A stretch of DNA of 64,000 nt, taken from the NCBI RefSeq assembly GCF_014641735.1, contig NZ_BMIH01000003.1, forward strand, positions 372,001 to 436,000, read 5' to 3'. The notes beneath the pieces were generated by a model. The model did not search any database and was not told the DNA's origin. It saw only the letters and a program-made list of their open reading frames with translations. The DNA comes from Sphingomonas metalli (GTDB lineage Bacteria; Pseudomonadota; Alphaproteobacteria; Sphingomonadales; Sphingomonadaceae). Below are positions 18,830 through 30,903 of the stretch, one piece after another. Each line of letters begins with the position of its first letter. Position 1 is the first letter of the stretch. A program made the position numbers and the translations under genes.

Positions 18830-20311
18830 TCATTTCTCGAACCGATCCCGCACGAAGCGATCGAGCAGCTTCACGCCATAGCCGGTCGCACCCTTGTCAT
18901 AGGTGGTGCCGGGCTTGTCGCTCCAGACCATGCCGGCGACGTCGAGATGGGCCCAGTGCACGCCCTCGTCGACGAAGCGCTGGATGAACTGCGCCGCGGT
19001 GATCGAGCCGGCGCCGCGGGGGCCGACATTCTTCATGTCGGCGATCGGGCTGTCGATCAGCTTGTCGTAGGTGGGCGAGAGCGGAAAGCGCCACAGCTTG
19101 TCGTCGGTCGCCGTGCCGGCCGCCAGCAGCCCGTCCGCCAGCGTATCGTCATTGGCGAACAGCCCGCCATATTCGTTGCCGAGGCTGACGATCATCGCAC
19201 CGGTCAGCGTGGCGAGGTCGACGATCGCCTTGGGGCGGAAGGTCTTCTGCGTCCAGGTGATCGCGTCGGCCAGCACCAGCCGCCCCTCGGCATCGGTGTT
19301 GAGCACCTCGATCGTCTGGCCCGACATGGAGGTCACGACATCGCCCGGCCGGGTCGCGCCGCCATCGGGCATGTTCTCGACCAGGCCGCAGACGCCAACG
19401 ACGTTCGCCTTCGCCTTGCGGCCGGCGATCGCCTTCATCGCGCCGACCACGGCGGCCGCGCCGCCCATGTCCCACTTCATGTCCTCCATGCCGGCGGCGG
19501 GCTTGATCGAGATGCCGCCGGTGTCGAAGGTCACGCCCTTGCCGACCAGCGCCAGTTCCGGATCGCCCTCGCCCGCACCCTGCCAGCGCAGCGCGAGGAT
19601 GCGGGGCGCGCGGACCGAGCCCTGCGACACGGCGAGGAGCGAGCCCATGCCGAGGTCGCGCATCGCCGGCTCGTCGAGCACCGTCGCCTCGAGCCCCAGC
19701 CCCTCGATATCGGCGAGGACGCGCTCGACGAAGCTTTCGGGATAGAGGATGTTCGCCGGCTCGGTGACGAGGGTGCGGGTGAGTTCGAGGCCGCGGGTCA
19801 CCGCCTCCTCCTCCGCCCAGACGGCATCGGTGCCGTCCGGCGCGCCGGCGATGGTCAGGGTGTCGAGCGTCGGCTTCTGCTTGTCGGACAGCCTGGTGCG
19901 ATAGACGTCGAAGCGCCACGAGCGCTGGAGCGCCGCAGCGGCGAAGCGCGCGACGGCGGCGGGCGCGGGCGCAGCGGCGAGGGCGGACAGGTCGACCGTC
20001 AATTCGGTCGTGCCCGAGGTGAGCAGGCCCGCGACGAGGGCGCCCCCGGCCTTGGCCCAGTCCGCCTCCGCACCCGCGCCGATCCCGAGCAGCACGATGC
20101 GCCGGGGCTCCTCGCCCGACGGCACGAACAGCTCCACCTTGCCGCCCGCCTCGCCGGTGAAGCGGTGCGCGGCGGCGGCGGCAGCGGCGAGCGGCGCGGC
20201 GCCGGTACGCGCCTCGCCCCACTTCACGCCGCCCAGCCCGTCCTTGGCGACGGGCAGCACGAGCGCCCCGGAAGCGGTGGCGGGAGCGGCGGCAACGAAC
20301 GCGATCTGCAT
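18830..20311 (-). CDS. pepA: Leucyl aminopeptidase (M17)
   Basis: A 493-residue cytosolic M17 aminopeptidase that removes N-terminal residues using two metal ions; E. coli PepA is also a DNA-binding factor. The catalytic domain carries the FDTGGISIKP block, the following KWDMGGAAAV, and NTDAEGRLVLADA, with the metal and bicarbonate-binding residues intact. The N-terminal domain is typical of full-length PepA. ATG 20311 has a GAGGG ribosome-binding site. It is divergent from lptD (189 bp between). A second, shorter M17 enzyme lies at 41.0 kb, so the genome has at least two. Confidence 0.95.
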   Translation of the reverse strand: MQIAFVAAAPATASGALVLPVAKDGLGGVKWGEARTGAAPLAAAAAAAHRFTGEAGGKVELFVPSGEEPRRIVLLGIGAGAEADWAKAGGALVAGLLTSGTTELTVDLSALAAAPAPAAVARFAAAALQRSWRFDVYRTRLSDKQKPTLDTLTIAGAPDGTDAVWAEEEAVTRGLELTRTLVTEPANILYPESFVERVLADIEGLGLEATVLDEPAMRDLGMGSLLAVSQGSVRAPRILALRWQGAGEGDPELALVGKGVTFDTGGISIKPAAGMEDMKWDMGGAAAVVGAMKAIAGRKAKANVVGVCGLVENMPDGGATRPGDVVTSMSGQTIEVLNTDAEGRLVLADAITWTQKTFRPKAIVDLATLTGAMIVSLGNEYGGLFANDDTLADGLLAAGTATDDKLWRFPLSPTYDKLIDSPIADMKNVGPRGAGSITAAQFIQRFVDEGVHWAHLDVAGMVWSDKPGTTYDKGATGYGVKLLDRFVRDRFEK

Positions 20312-20500
20312 GGATACCCTCTTTCAACGAAGCGCCCAACGTAGGGAGCGTGGCGCGCGGGGGCAATCGGGTCACCCGCCCTGCCCTTTTCGCAGGCTCT
20401 CGCGGGGCGTTGCCCCCGCCGCCCTGCGGTGCGATAGGCGCGGGGGAGCAAGGCGGCCGTATCAGGGCGGACGCCGCGCCTGAAAAGGGTCGAGCCGATA

Positions 20501-22771
20501 GTGTCGCGTTCCTGTCTGCCGCGCGGCGGCATCCTTTCCCGCACGGCGGCCGGCGCGGTCGCGGTCGCCTGGCTGACCGCCATGCCCGTCGCCGCGCAGA
20601 CGCTGCAGGATCGGGGCGGCGCCCCCGCCCTGCCCGTCGCGGCGGAACCCGCGCGCCCGACCGGCGAGGATCAGGTGCAGTTCAGCGCCGCCAGCCTCGA
20701 ATATGACTATGACGCCGACATCGTCACCGCGACCGGCGACGTGCGGATGCTGCGCCAGGACCAGCGGCTGCGCGCCGACAAGGTGGTGTGGAACCGCAAG
20801 ACCGGGAAGGTCGTGGCCAGCGGCAACATCGCCGTCGCCAACCCGCAGGGCGATGTCGCCTACGGCGATTCGATCGAGCTGACCGACTCGCTGCGCGACG
20901 GCGTGGTCGACAATATGCTGGTGGTGCTCAACCAGGGCGGCCGGCTGGCGGCGGCGAGGGGCACGCGGCGCGAGGACGGGACGATCAGCCTCGACCGCGC
21001 CGCCTATACGGCCTGCGCGGTCGAGACGCAGGCGGGTTGCCCCAAGGAGCCGAGCTGGAAGATCACGGCGGTGCGCGTGACCTACCGGCCCGATCGCCAG
21101 CGCGTCTATTATGCCGGCGGGCGGATCGAGCTGTTCGGGCTGCCCACGCTGCCCTTGCCGCGCTTCAGCCACCATGTGGGCGCGGGCAGCGACAACGGCT
21201 TCCTCGCGCCCGATGCGCGCTATAGCCGGGTGAACGGGCTGGAAGTCGCCCTGCCCTATTATTTCCGCCTCGCCCCCAATCGCGGGCTGACGGTGACCCC
21301 GCACATCTATTCGGCGGTGCTGCCGATGGCGGAGGTGGAATATCAGCAACTGAGCGGCACGGGCGCGTTCAGCCTGCACGGCTATGCGACGCAGAGCCGC
21401 CGGAGCGACGACCTCAATTCGCTCGACCCCAACGACACGCGGCTGGCGTTCCGCGGCTATATCGACGGGATCGCCCGCTACCAGTTCACGCCCGAATGGA
21501 GCGCGAGCGGATCGCTGCGGCTGTCGACCGACCGCACCTTCCTGCGCCGCTACGACATCTCGCGCGACGACCGCTTGCGCAACACCGCCAGCCTGCAACG
21601 CATCGGCACCGACAGCTATTTCGCAATCACCGGCTGGGCGGTGCAGACGCTGCGGGTCAACGACAGCCAGGGGATGCAGCCGATCGCGCTGCCTGAGATC
21701 GACTGGCGCTATCGCTTTCAAGAGGGGCTGCTCGGCGGCCGCGTGCAGGTGCAGGCGAACAGCCTGGCGCTGACCCGCACCGCCGGACAGGACACGCAGC
21801 GCGCCTTCGCCAGCGTGCAATGGGACCTGCGCCGGCTGACCGATTGGGGGCAGGAGCTGACGCTGACCGCCTTCGCGCGGGCCGACGCCTACAACGCCAA
21901 CGACACGCTGGCGACCGCGGTCGCCGCCTATCGCGGCACCGAAGGCTTCCAGACCCGTGCGATCGGCGCGATCGCCTTCGACATGCGCTGGCCCTTCGTC
22001 GGCCGGCTGGGCGCGGGCACCCAGCGGCTGACCCCGCGCTTCCAGATCGTCGCCTCGCCCAAGATCGCCAACCTGTCGATCCCAAACGAGGATTCGCGCG
22101 CGCTCGACCTCGACGACACGAACCTGTTCGCGCTCAACCGCTTCTCCGGCTACGACCGGTTCGAGGATTCGAGCCGCGCCACCTATGGCGCCGAGTGGGC
22201 GGTCCAGCTGCCGGGCTTCACCCTCGATACGGTGGTCGGCCAGAGCTATCGCCTGTCGGCACGGCCGCTGATCCTGCCCGACGGCACCGGCCTGTCGGAC
22301 CGCTTCTCCGACATCGTCGGGCGGACCGAGCTGCGCTTCCGCGACTTCGTGTCGGTGATCCACCGCTATCGGCTGGACAAGGACAGCCTGGCGGTGCGGC
22401 GCAACGAGGTGGACGCGACGATCGGCTCGCGCAGCACCTATGCGCTGGTCGGCTATCTCAAGCTCAACCGCAACATCCAGACGGTGGAGGACCTCCGCGA
22501 TCGCGAGGAGCTCCGGATCGCGGGCCGGGTGCAGTTCGCCCGCTTCTGGTCGATCTTCGGCTCGGCGATCGTCGACCTGACCAACCGGAACGAAGACCCG
22601 CTGTCCGTCGCGGACGGTTTCGACCCGATCCGGCACAGGCTGGGCGTGCAATATGAAGACGACTGCATCCGCCTGGGCCTGACCTGGCGGCGGGACTATC
22701 GCCAGATCGGCGATGCGCGGCAGGGGAACAACTTCCTCTTGACGCTGGCCTTGACCAATCTCGGTCGCTAA
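20501..22771 (+). CDS. lptD: LPS-assembly protein LptD
   Basis: A 756-residue outer-membrane beta-barrel that, with LptE, inserts lipopolysaccharide (lipooligosaccharide or related glycolipid) into the outer leaflet. It has a signal peptide ending near AAQTL, an LptA-like jellyroll domain (about residues 55-150, with VTATGDVRM and KVVASGNIAV), then the barrel. The start is GTG 20501. Mature cysteines visible are Cys172, Cys180 and Cys722; E. coli has four mature Cys with two adjacent at the C-terminus, so here only one jellyroll/N-terminal-to-barrel disulfide seems possible. First gene of lptD-surA-pdxA-rsmA, an order known from E. coli. Confidence 0.95.
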   Translation: MSRSCLPRGGILSRTAAGAVAVAWLTAMPVAAQTLQDRGGAPALPVAAEPARPTGEDQVQFSAASLEYDYDADIVTATGDVRMLRQDQRLRADKVVWNRKTGKVVASGNIAVANPQGDVAYGDSIELTDSLRDGVVDNMLVVLNQGGRLAAARGTRREDGTISLDRAAYTACAVETQAGCPKEPSWKITAVRVTYRPDRQRVYYAGGRIELFGLPTLPLPRFSHHVGAGSDNGFLAPDARYSRVNGLEVALPYYFRLAPNRGLTVTPHIYSAVLPMAEVEYQQLSGTGAFSLHGYATQSRRSDDLNSLDPNDTRLAFRGYIDGIARYQFTPEWSASGSLRLSTDRTFLRRYDISRDDRLRNTASLQRIGTDSYFAITGWAVQTLRVNDSQGMQPIALPEIDWRYRFQEGLLGGRVQVQANSLALTRTAGQDTQRAFASVQWDLRRLTDWGQELTLTAFARADAYNANDTLATAVAAYRGTEGFQTRAIGAIAFDMRWPFVGRLGAGTQRLTPRFQIVASPKIANLSIPNEDSRALDLDDTNLFALNRFSGYDRFEDSSRATYGAEWAVQLPGFTLDTVVGQSYRLSARPLILPDGTGLSDRFSDIVGRTELRFRDFVSVIHRYRLDKDSLAVRRNEVDATIGSRSTYALVGYLKLNRNIQTVEDLRDREELRIAGRVQFARFWSIFGSAIVDLTNRNEDPLSVADGFDPIRHRLGVQYEDDCIRLGLTWRRDYRQIGDARQGNNFLLTLALTNLGR

Positions 22772-22815
22772 GCGCTAGTTCAGCATGAGGCGGCTAGCGG
22801 GCCGCGAGGGGGCCG

Positions 22816-24213
22816 GTGCGGCCCCGCACACGGGAACGGACACGCGATTTGAAGCAAGCACGTGGGTGGGCCGCGCTGGGCGGCCGGATGCTGGGAACGG
22901 TGGCGCTGGTCGCGGTGGCCGCGGGCGCGGTGGCGCAGCAGGAGCCGCCGCCCGCCGGGGCCGCCGCGGCGGGGCTCGACCTGCCGACGAATATCGAGTT
23001 CTTCGGCAAGCTCGACCCCAATGTCCGCAAGCCGACGGCGATCGTCAACGATCACGTCATCACCGGCACCGATGTCGACCAGCGCGTCGCGCTGATCCTG
23101 GCGGCGAACAATGCCGGGCAGATCAGCCAGGCGGATCGCGACCGGCTGAAGCTCCAGGTCCTGCGCCAGCTGATCGACGAGACGCTCGAGATCCAGGAAG
23201 CGAAGAGCGCCGACATCACGATCACGCGCGACGAGATCACCCAGAGCTACGACCGCGTGTCGCGCAACTTCAATCGCACGCCGGCGCAGATGGCGACCTT
23301 CCTGCGCGACTCCGGCTCGTCAGAGCGGTCGCTGAAGCGGCAGATCGAGGGCGAGCTGGCGTGGCAGCGCTATCTGCGGCGCAAGGTGGAGCCGTTCGTC
23401 AATATCGGCGACCAGGAAGTGAAGGCGATCCTCGACCGGCTGGAAGCCGCCAAGGGCACCGAGGAGTTCAACGTCCGCGAGATCTTCCTGTCGGCGAACG
23501 ATGCGAACTCCGCACAGGTGCTGGAGCGCGCGCGCGGGATCATGGACGAGATCCGCAAGGCGCAGCAGCCCTTCGGCTTCTTCGCGCGCCAATATTCGGA
23601 GGCGTCGACCCGCGCGGTCGAGGGCGATCTGGGCTGGGTGCGCGCGGCGCAGCTGCCGGCGGAGCTCGCCAGCGCGGTCCAGCAGATGCAGGCCGGCCAG
23701 GTCGCCGGACCGATCGCGGTGCCGGGTGGCTTTTCGATCCTGGCGCTGGTCGACAAGCGGCAAGTGCTGACCGCCGACCCGCGCGACGCCAAGCTGAGCC
23801 TGAAGCAGCTGACCATCGCCTTCCCGGCCGGCACCAACGAGGCGCAGGCCGCCGCGCGCGCCGCCGCCTTCGGCAAGGCGATCCAGACGATCCAGGGCTG
23901 CGGCACGGTCGAGAAGGTGGCCGCGACGATCGGCGCCGAGGTGGTCGACAACGACACGATCCGGATCCGCGACCTGCCGCCGCAGCTCGCCGAGATCGTC
24001 CAGCAGCTTCAGGTCGGACAGGCGACCCCGCCCTTCGGCTCGCGCGAGCAGGGCGTCCGTTCGCTGGTGCTGTGCGGGCGCGACGATCCGCGCGGCGGGC
24101 AACTGCCCTCGTCGGAGCAGGTCGAGAACCAGCTCCAGCAGCAGCGGGTGAACCTGCGCGCCCAGCAGAAGCTGCGCGACCTGCGGCGCGACGCCGTGGT
24201 GGAATATCGCTGA
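22816..24213 (+). CDS. surA: Periplasmic chaperone and peptidyl-prolyl isomerase SurA
   Basis: A 465-residue SurA-family chaperone that delivers unfolded outer-membrane proteins, including LptD, to the BAM machinery. The N-terminal SurA domain (about residues 70-190, with AIVNDHVITGTDVDQRV) precedes one clear parvulin domain (about 215-320, VREIFLSA... to GPIAVPGGFSILALVDKR) and a second degenerate one. The exported segment is MLGTVALVAVAAGAVAQQ. The start is uncertain: GTG 22816 gives the longest form, while TTG 22849 or ATG 22888 would give more usual signal peptides. It follows lptD by 44 bp and ends one base before pdxA. Confidence 0.92.
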   Translation: MRPRTRERTRDLKQARGWAALGGRMLGTVALVAVAAGAVAQQEPPPAGAAAAGLDLPTNIEFFGKLDPNVRKPTAIVNDHVITGTDVDQRVALILAANNAGQISQADRDRLKLQVLRQLIDETLEIQEAKSADITITRDEITQSYDRVSRNFNRTPAQMATFLRDSGSSERSLKRQIEGELAWQRYLRRKVEPFVNIGDQEVKAILDRLEAAKGTEEFNVREIFLSANDANSAQVLERARGIMDEIRKAQQPFGFFARQYSEASTRAVEGDLGWVRAAQLPAELASAVQQMQAGQVAGPIAVPGGFSILALVDKRQVLTADPRDAKLSLKQLTIAFPAGTNEAQAAARAAAFGKAIQTIQGCGTVEKVAATIGAEVVDNDTIRIRDLPPQLAEIVQQLQVGQATPPFGSREQGVRSLVLCGRDDPRGGQLPSSEQVENQLQQQRVNLRAQQKLRDLRRDAVVEYR

Positions 24214-24214
24214 C

Positions 24215-25222
24215 ATGACCGGGCAGCCGGCCCCCGCCCCGCTCGGGATCGCGCTCGGCGATCCGGCGGGGATCGGGCCGGAGGTGGTGGCCAAGGCATG
24301 GGAAGCACGGGGCGCGCGGGCGCTGCCGTGTTTCTTCACCATGGGCGATCCGGCGGCGGTGCGGCAGGTGTGGGACGGCCCGGTCGCGGAGATCGCCGCG
24401 CCGCACGAGGCCGCCGCGCACTTCGCATCGGCGCTGCCGGTCCTTGCTGTGGCAGAGGCAGGTCCGGTGACGCCCGGCGTGCCCACGGTCGATGGCGCCC
24501 GTTGCGCGTTGGCGAGCCTGGAGGCGGGCATCGCGCTGGCGCGGTCGGGTGAGGCGGGGGCGCTGGTGACCGCGCCGGTATCGAAGGCGGAGCTCTATGC
24601 GATCGGCTTCACCCATCCCGGGCAGACCGAATTCGTCGCCGAACGCTGCGGCGTCGCGGCGGCGGATGCGGTGATGATGCTCGCCGGTCCGGGGCTGCGT
24701 GTCGTGCCGCTGACCATCCACGAACCGCTGGCGAAGGTGCCGGAATTGCTGACGGTCGATCTGATCCTGTCGCGGGCACGGACGACGGCGCGGGGACTGC
24801 AACGCGATTTCGGCATCGCCGCGCCGCGGCTGGTGCTGGCCGGGCTCAACCCCCATGCCGGCGAGGGCGGCGCGATCGGGCGCGAGGAGATCGAGGTGCT
24901 GGAGCCGGCGCTGGCCGTCCTGCGCGCCGAGGGCATGGACATCGCCGGGCCGCTGCCCGCCGACACGATGTTCCACGCCCGCGCGCGGGCCGGCTATGAC
25001 GCGGCATTGTGCTGCTATCACGATCAGGCGCTGGTGCCGATCAAGACGCTGCATTTCGACGATGGCGTCAACATCACGCTCGGCCTGCCGATCGTGCGGA
25101 CATCACCCGACCATGGCACCGCCTTCGGTATCGCCGGGCGTAATCTGGCGGAGCCGGGTGCGATGATCGCCGCGATCGTCATGGCCGGACAGGCCGCCGC
25201 GCGCCGCGCCGCGACGGTATGA
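24215..25222 (+). CDS. pdxA: 4-hydroxythreonine-4-phosphate dehydrogenase
   Basis: A 335-residue enzyme of DXP-dependent pyridoxal-5-phosphate synthesis; it oxidises 4-phosphohydroxy-L-threonine with NAD. Family landmarks are [18 protein letters not shown] at the N-terminus, the substrate/metal region with HPGQTEF, the zinc-ligand segments PADTMFH and [11 protein letters not shown], and the C-terminal [11 protein letters not shown] 24215 lies one base after the surA stop, and its own stop overlaps the rsmA start by four bases (ATGA), so translation is coupled through the operon. Length and motifs are normal. Confidence 0.96.
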   Translation: MTGQPAPAPLGIALGDPAGIGPEVVAKAWEARGARALPCFFTMGDPAAVRQVWDGPVAEIAAPHEAAAHFASALPVLAVAEAGPVTPGVPTVDGARCALASLEAGIALARSGEAGALVTAPVSKAELYAIGFTHPGQTEFVAERCGVAAADAVMMLAGPGLRVVPLTIHEPLAKVPELLTVDLILSRARTTARGLQRDFGIAAPRLVLAGLNPHAGEGGAIGREEIEVLEPALAVLRAEGMDIAGPLPADTMFHARARAGYDAALCCYHDQALVPIKTLHFDDGVNITLGLPIVRTSPDHGTAFGIAGRNLAEPGAMIAAIVMAGQAAARRAATV

Positions 25223-26064
25223 CCGCCCCCATGTTGCCGCCGCTGCGCGAGGTGATCGCGCGCCATGGCCTGTCGGCATCCAAGGCGCTCGGCCAGAACT
25301 TCCTGTTCGACGGGCAGCTGCTCGCCCGGATCGCGGCGGTGCCCGGCGACCTGACCGATGCGGAGGTGCTGGAGGTCGGCCCCGGCCCCGGCGGCCTGAC
25401 CCGCGCGCTGCTGGCCGCGGGCGCGAGGGTGACCGCGATCGAGCGCGACCATCGCTGCATCCCGGCTCTGGCCGAGCTGGGGGATGCCTATCCCGGCCGG
25501 TTGCGGGTGATCGAGGACGATGCGCTCAAGGTCGATGCGCCGTCGCTGTTCGCCGGTGCGCCGCACATCGTCTCGAACCTGCCCTACAATGTCGGCACCG
25601 CGCTGCTGATCGGCTGGCTGTCGGCGCAATGGCAGCCCTGGTGGCGGTCGCTGACGCTGATGTTCCAGCGCGAGGTGGCCGACCGGATCGTCGCGCAGCC
25701 GGATAGCGACGCCTATGGCCGGCTGGCGGTACTGGCCCAGTGGCGCAGCGGCGCGCGGATCGCGATGCCGGTGCACCGCTCGGCCTTCACCCCGCCGCCC
25801 AAGGTGATGTCGGCGGTGGTGCATATCGTCCCCGCGACCCCGCCCGAGGGGGTGCGGCTCGCGGTGCTGGAGCGGTTGACGGCGGCGGCCTTCGGCCAGC
25901 GGCGCAAGATGCTGCGCCAGAGTTTGAAGGGCGTGCCGGGCGCGGCGGAGGCGATGGAGCGGGTGGGGATCGATCCGACGCGGCGGGCCGAGACGGTGAG
26001 CGTGGCGGAGTTCGTGGCGCTGGCGCGGGCTATGGATGCGGGTGTGGGCGCTAGAGCAGGATGA
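25219..26064 (+). CDS. rsmA: 16S rRNA dimethyladenosine transferase RsmA (KsgA)
   Basis: A 281-residue SAM-dependent methyltransferase that dimethylates two adjacent adenines in the helix-45 loop of 16S rRNA, a late 30S assembly checkpoint. Motifs are [10 protein letters not shown] at the N-terminus, SAM motif [15 protein letters not shown] near residues 52-65, the acidic motif II AIERD, and the catalytic motif [10 protein letters not shown]. It is the last gene of the lptD-surA-pdxA-rsmA operon and begins inside the pdxA stop (ATGA). A repeat hairpin follows 22 bp after its stop. Confidence 0.97.
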   Translation: MTAPMLPPLREVIARHGLSASKALGQNFLFDGQLLARIAAVPGDLTDAEVLEVGPGPGGLTRALLAAGARVTAIERDHRCIPALAELGDAYPGRLRVIEDDALKVDAPSLFAGAPHIVSNLPYNVGTALLIGWLSAQWQPWWRSLTLMFQREVADRIVAQPDSDAYGRLAVLAQWRSGARIAMPVHRSAFTPPPKVMSAVVHIVPATPPEGVRLAVLERLTAAAFGQRRKMLRQSLKGVPGAAEAMERVGIDPTRRAETVSVAEFVALARAMDAGVGARAG

Positions 26065-26086
26065 CTTCGGGTGGACCCACCTCCCG

Positions 26087-26155
26087 CCGTTCGCCCTGAG
26101 CACAGTCGAAGGGCCTGAGACTCACCTGTGCTTCGACTTCGCTCAGCACGAACGG
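26087..26155. repeat. Dispersed hairpin repeat (CCGTTCG...CGAACGG type)
   Basis: CCGTTCG at the left end pairs with CGAACGG at the right end, and the arms CCCTGAGCACAGTCGAAG and CTTCGACTTCGCTCAGCACG are largely complementary, giving a hairpin of about 69 nt. The element sits between the converging rsmA and TPR genes and may act as a bidirectional transcription stop or RNA-stability element. This sequence type is widespread in sphingomonad and related genomes. The rest of the gap, 26156-26241, shows nothing clear. Confidence 0.75.
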
Positions 26156-26241
26156 GTCAACTGAATGTCATCCAGCTCTAGGGACTTACGCTGTATCCCG
26201 CCCGCCGATTGAGGGGTTTGTCGCACGATCACGGGGGCAGA

Positions 26242-26739
26242 TTACGGCTGCCCCGTAGCCCCCGCCTCCACTTGCGCGGTCGTCACCGGCGGTCCCTTGG
26301 TGATCGCCGCGGCCAGCCGGGTCGCCTCGGGGCAGTCGCCCTTGCACAGGGTCTTGAGCCGGGCGAGGTTCGCCCGGGCACGGTCCAGGGCGCCCTTGGC
26401 GACCAGCGCCTCGCCCTGCCCCTGCAAGGCCGACCGGTCGTCGGGCTCCAGCGTCAGCGCCTCGCGATAGAGGCGAATCGCCTTGCCCGGCAGGCCACGC
26501 TGCTGCGCGATCTCGGCCAGGGTGACGAAGGCGGCGCGGTTGCGCGGATCGACGGTCAGTGCGGTCTCGACCGTGTCAGTGGCGGCGTCGAGCTGGCCGG
26601 CGGCGCGCTGGGCGCGGCCCTCTGCGAGCAGCTGCATCGAGCGGGGATCGACCGGCGCATCGGCCCGCTGGCCCTTCAGCGACGTCGTGACGCTGATCGT
26701 CGCCAGCAGGGCGACAAGGGCGAGCGAGGCGGTACGCAT
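26242..26739 (-). CDS. Small TPR-repeat protein with N-terminal signal or anchor
   Basis: A 165-residue protein with an N-terminal hydrophobic segment (MRTASLALVALLATISVTTS) and about three TPR-like repeats, including AAFVTLAEIAQQRGLPGKAI and the block around RSALQGQGEALVAKGALDRA. It probably sits in the periplasm or on the periplasmic face of the membrane as a protein-interaction module. ATG 26739 is chosen over ATG 26745 because GGAG stands six bases before the former and only one base before the latter. A Cys pair (LCKGDCPEA) near residue 137 could form a local disulfide. It lies downstream of the RsmB-family gene, probably in the same transcript. Confidence 0.78.
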   Translation of the reverse strand: MRTASLALVALLATISVTTSLKGQRADAPVDPRSMQLLAEGRAQRAAGQLDAATDTVETALTVDPRNRAAFVTLAEIAQQRGLPGKAIRLYREALTLEPDDRSALQGQGEALVAKGALDRARANLARLKTLCKGDCPEATRLAAAITKGPPVTTAQVEAGATGQP

Positions 26740-26773
26740 GAACATCTCCGGGCGGGTCACGCCCCGACGGCTA

Positions 26774-27943
26774 TCATGGCGCGATCAGCCGTGCGACAAA
26801 AAATCCGTCGGTATCGTCCGCGGCGGGATGGAGGCGGATGCCTGCGCCATGCGGGCTTCCCGCGGGCAGCGGCGGCGTATCGGTGCGCCAGCCGGGATGG
26901 CGGGCGAGGAAGGCGGCGACCTGCTCCGGCCCCTCCGCATCGAGAAGCGAGCAGACGATATAGGTCAGGCTGCCGCCCGGCCGCACCAGCGGGGCCGCGA
27001 TGTCGAGGACGTGCGTCTGCGTCGCCACCAGCCGCGCGAGCCGCTGAGGCGTCAGCCGCCAGCGCGCCTCCGGATTGCGGCGCCACGTGCCGGTGCCCGA
27101 ACAGGGCGCGTCGACCAGCACGCCATCGGCGCGGCCCTGCCAGTCCGACAGGGTTGCCGCCTCGCGGCCGGGATCGAGCAGCCGCGTCTCGACGATCGAC
27201 ACGCCGGCGCGTTGGGCGCGGGGAGCGAGGCGCGACAGGCGGGTGCGATCGGTGTCGCAGGCGAGGATCCGGCCGCGGTTGCCCATGCGGGCCGCGAGCG
27301 CCAGCGTCTTGCCGCCCGCGCCGGCGCAGAGATCGACGATCGCCATGCCCAGTTCCACCGGCAGCGCGAGGCCGACCATCTGGCTGCCGGCATCCTGCAC
27401 CTCGATCGCGCCCTCGGCAAAGGCGGGCAGCGTATCGACGACGGTGCCCGAGGGCAGACGGCGCCCTTCGGGGAGACCTGCGATGGGGGCCGCATCCGGC
27501 AGATCGGGCGCGGGCTTGAGGCCGTTGATGCGGACGTCGAGCGGGGCGCGCTCGACCAGCGCCGCCTGCGCCGCCGCGTCCAGCCCCGAGGCGGCAAGCG
27601 CCTGCGCCAGCCATTGCGGCGCGACGCCGCGGCCGGCGCGCGGCTCGCCGGGCGCGATCGCGGCGGGCCCGCGGGGCGATCCGTCGAAGGTCGCGGCGAG
27701 CACCGGGTCGGCGTCGGCCAGGACCAGCAGCGCGGCGCGGCCGTTCGGCGGCACCTCGCCGCTCGACCGGATCGCGGCATAGACCAGCTCGCGCACCGCG
27801 CGCCGATCCTTGGATCCGGCATAGCGGCGCGCGGCGAAATAGCGCTGGATCACCGTGTCCGCCGCCGCGCCGCCGGTGCGGGCAGCGCCGATGATGGCGT
27901 CGAGCAGCTCGATCGCAGCCTGACTGCGGGCGGCGGGGGTCAT
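26774..27943 (-). CDS. RsmB/NOP2/Sun family RNA m5C methyltransferase
   Basis: A 389-residue SAM-dependent RNA cytosine-5 methyltransferase. An N-terminal helical NusB-like region (about residues 1-70) precedes the catalytic Rossmann domain. SAM motif I is DLCAGAGGKT, motif IV with the first catalytic Cys is DAPCSGTGTWRRNPE, and motif VI with the second Cys is YIVCSLLDAEG. The N-terminal domain argues for the RsmB (16S rRNA C967-type) branch, but alphaproteobacteria often have two paralogs, so the exact target is not assigned. It follows guaB by 30 bp on the same strand and precedes the TPR gene. Confidence 0.85.
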   Translation of the reverse strand: MTPAARSQAAIELLDAIIGAARTGGAAADTVIQRYFAARRYAGSKDRRAVRELVYAAIRSSGEVPPNGRAALLVLADADPVLAATFDGSPRGPAAIAPGEPRAGRGVAPQWLAQALAASGLDAAAQAALVERAPLDVRINGLKPAPDLPDAAPIAGLPEGRRLPSGTVVDTLPAFAEGAIEVQDAGSQMVGLALPVELGMAIVDLCAGAGGKTLALAARMGNRGRILACDTDRTRLSRLAPRAQRAGVSIVETRLLDPGREAATLSDWQGRADGVLVDAPCSGTGTWRRNPEARWRLTPQRLARLVATQTHVLDIAAPLVRPGGSLTYIVCSLLDAEGPEQVAAFLARHPGWRTDTPPLPAGSPHGAGIRLHPAADDTDGFFVARLIAP

Positions 27944-27973
27944 CTATCTCTCCATCGCCAGGCCGGCCGGCGA

Positions 27974-30608
<2,635 letters not shown>

Positions 30609-30612
<4 letters not shown>

Positions 30613-30860
30613 GCGCCGCGATCGCCGTCGCGGGCGGCGCGGACCACGTCCTCGCCGGGGGTTTGACGGACGGGGCGGGTCATTGCGCGGATCGCGGCAA
30701 GCCGTTGCTCCGCCTGCTCGCGCCGCGCGCCGACGAGCGGGCGGAAGCGGAGCAGCAGATCGCGCAGCTCCGCTTCCAGAGAGCGGCCATGCGCGGCAGC
30801 GGCCTCCTTATAGGCAGCGACCGTCTCGTCATCGATGTTGCGGATCAGAACCTGTCCCAT
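30609..30860 (-). CDS. vapB: FitA/VapB-like ribbon-helix-helix antitoxin
   Basis: An 83-residue antitoxin with an N-terminal ribbon-helix-helix (MGQVLIRNIDDETVAAYKEA, about residues 1-40, with GRSLEAELRDLL) and a C-terminal toxin-wrapping tail rich in Arg. The form of the first strand (QVLIRNIDD) is FitA-like. The protein would bind the VapC partner and repress the operon. A palindrome GCTAGCATATTGCTAGC lies 9-25 bases before its ATG. The pair sits downstream of asd on the same strand but has its own likely promoter. Confidence 0.87.
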
Positions 30861-30868
30861 GGCGACCC

Positions 30869-30885
30869 GCTAGCATATTGCTAGC
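30869..30885 (-). promoter_or_regulatory. Palindromic operator of the vapBC-like operon
   Basis: GCTAGCA-TAT-TGCTAGC has perfect 7-bp inverted arms with a 3-bp centre, directly before the antitoxin start. The TGCTA core recalls half-sites recognised by FitA-type antitoxins. The likely role is autorepression by the toxin-antitoxin complex. Confidence 0.7.
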
Positions 30886-30903
30886 AGGCCGCCAAACCGG
30901 CAC

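Noticed and set aside
20462..22651. A 729-codon minus-strand frame opposite lptD
   Set aside because: Antisense shadow of lptD; no domain and no ribosome-binding site.
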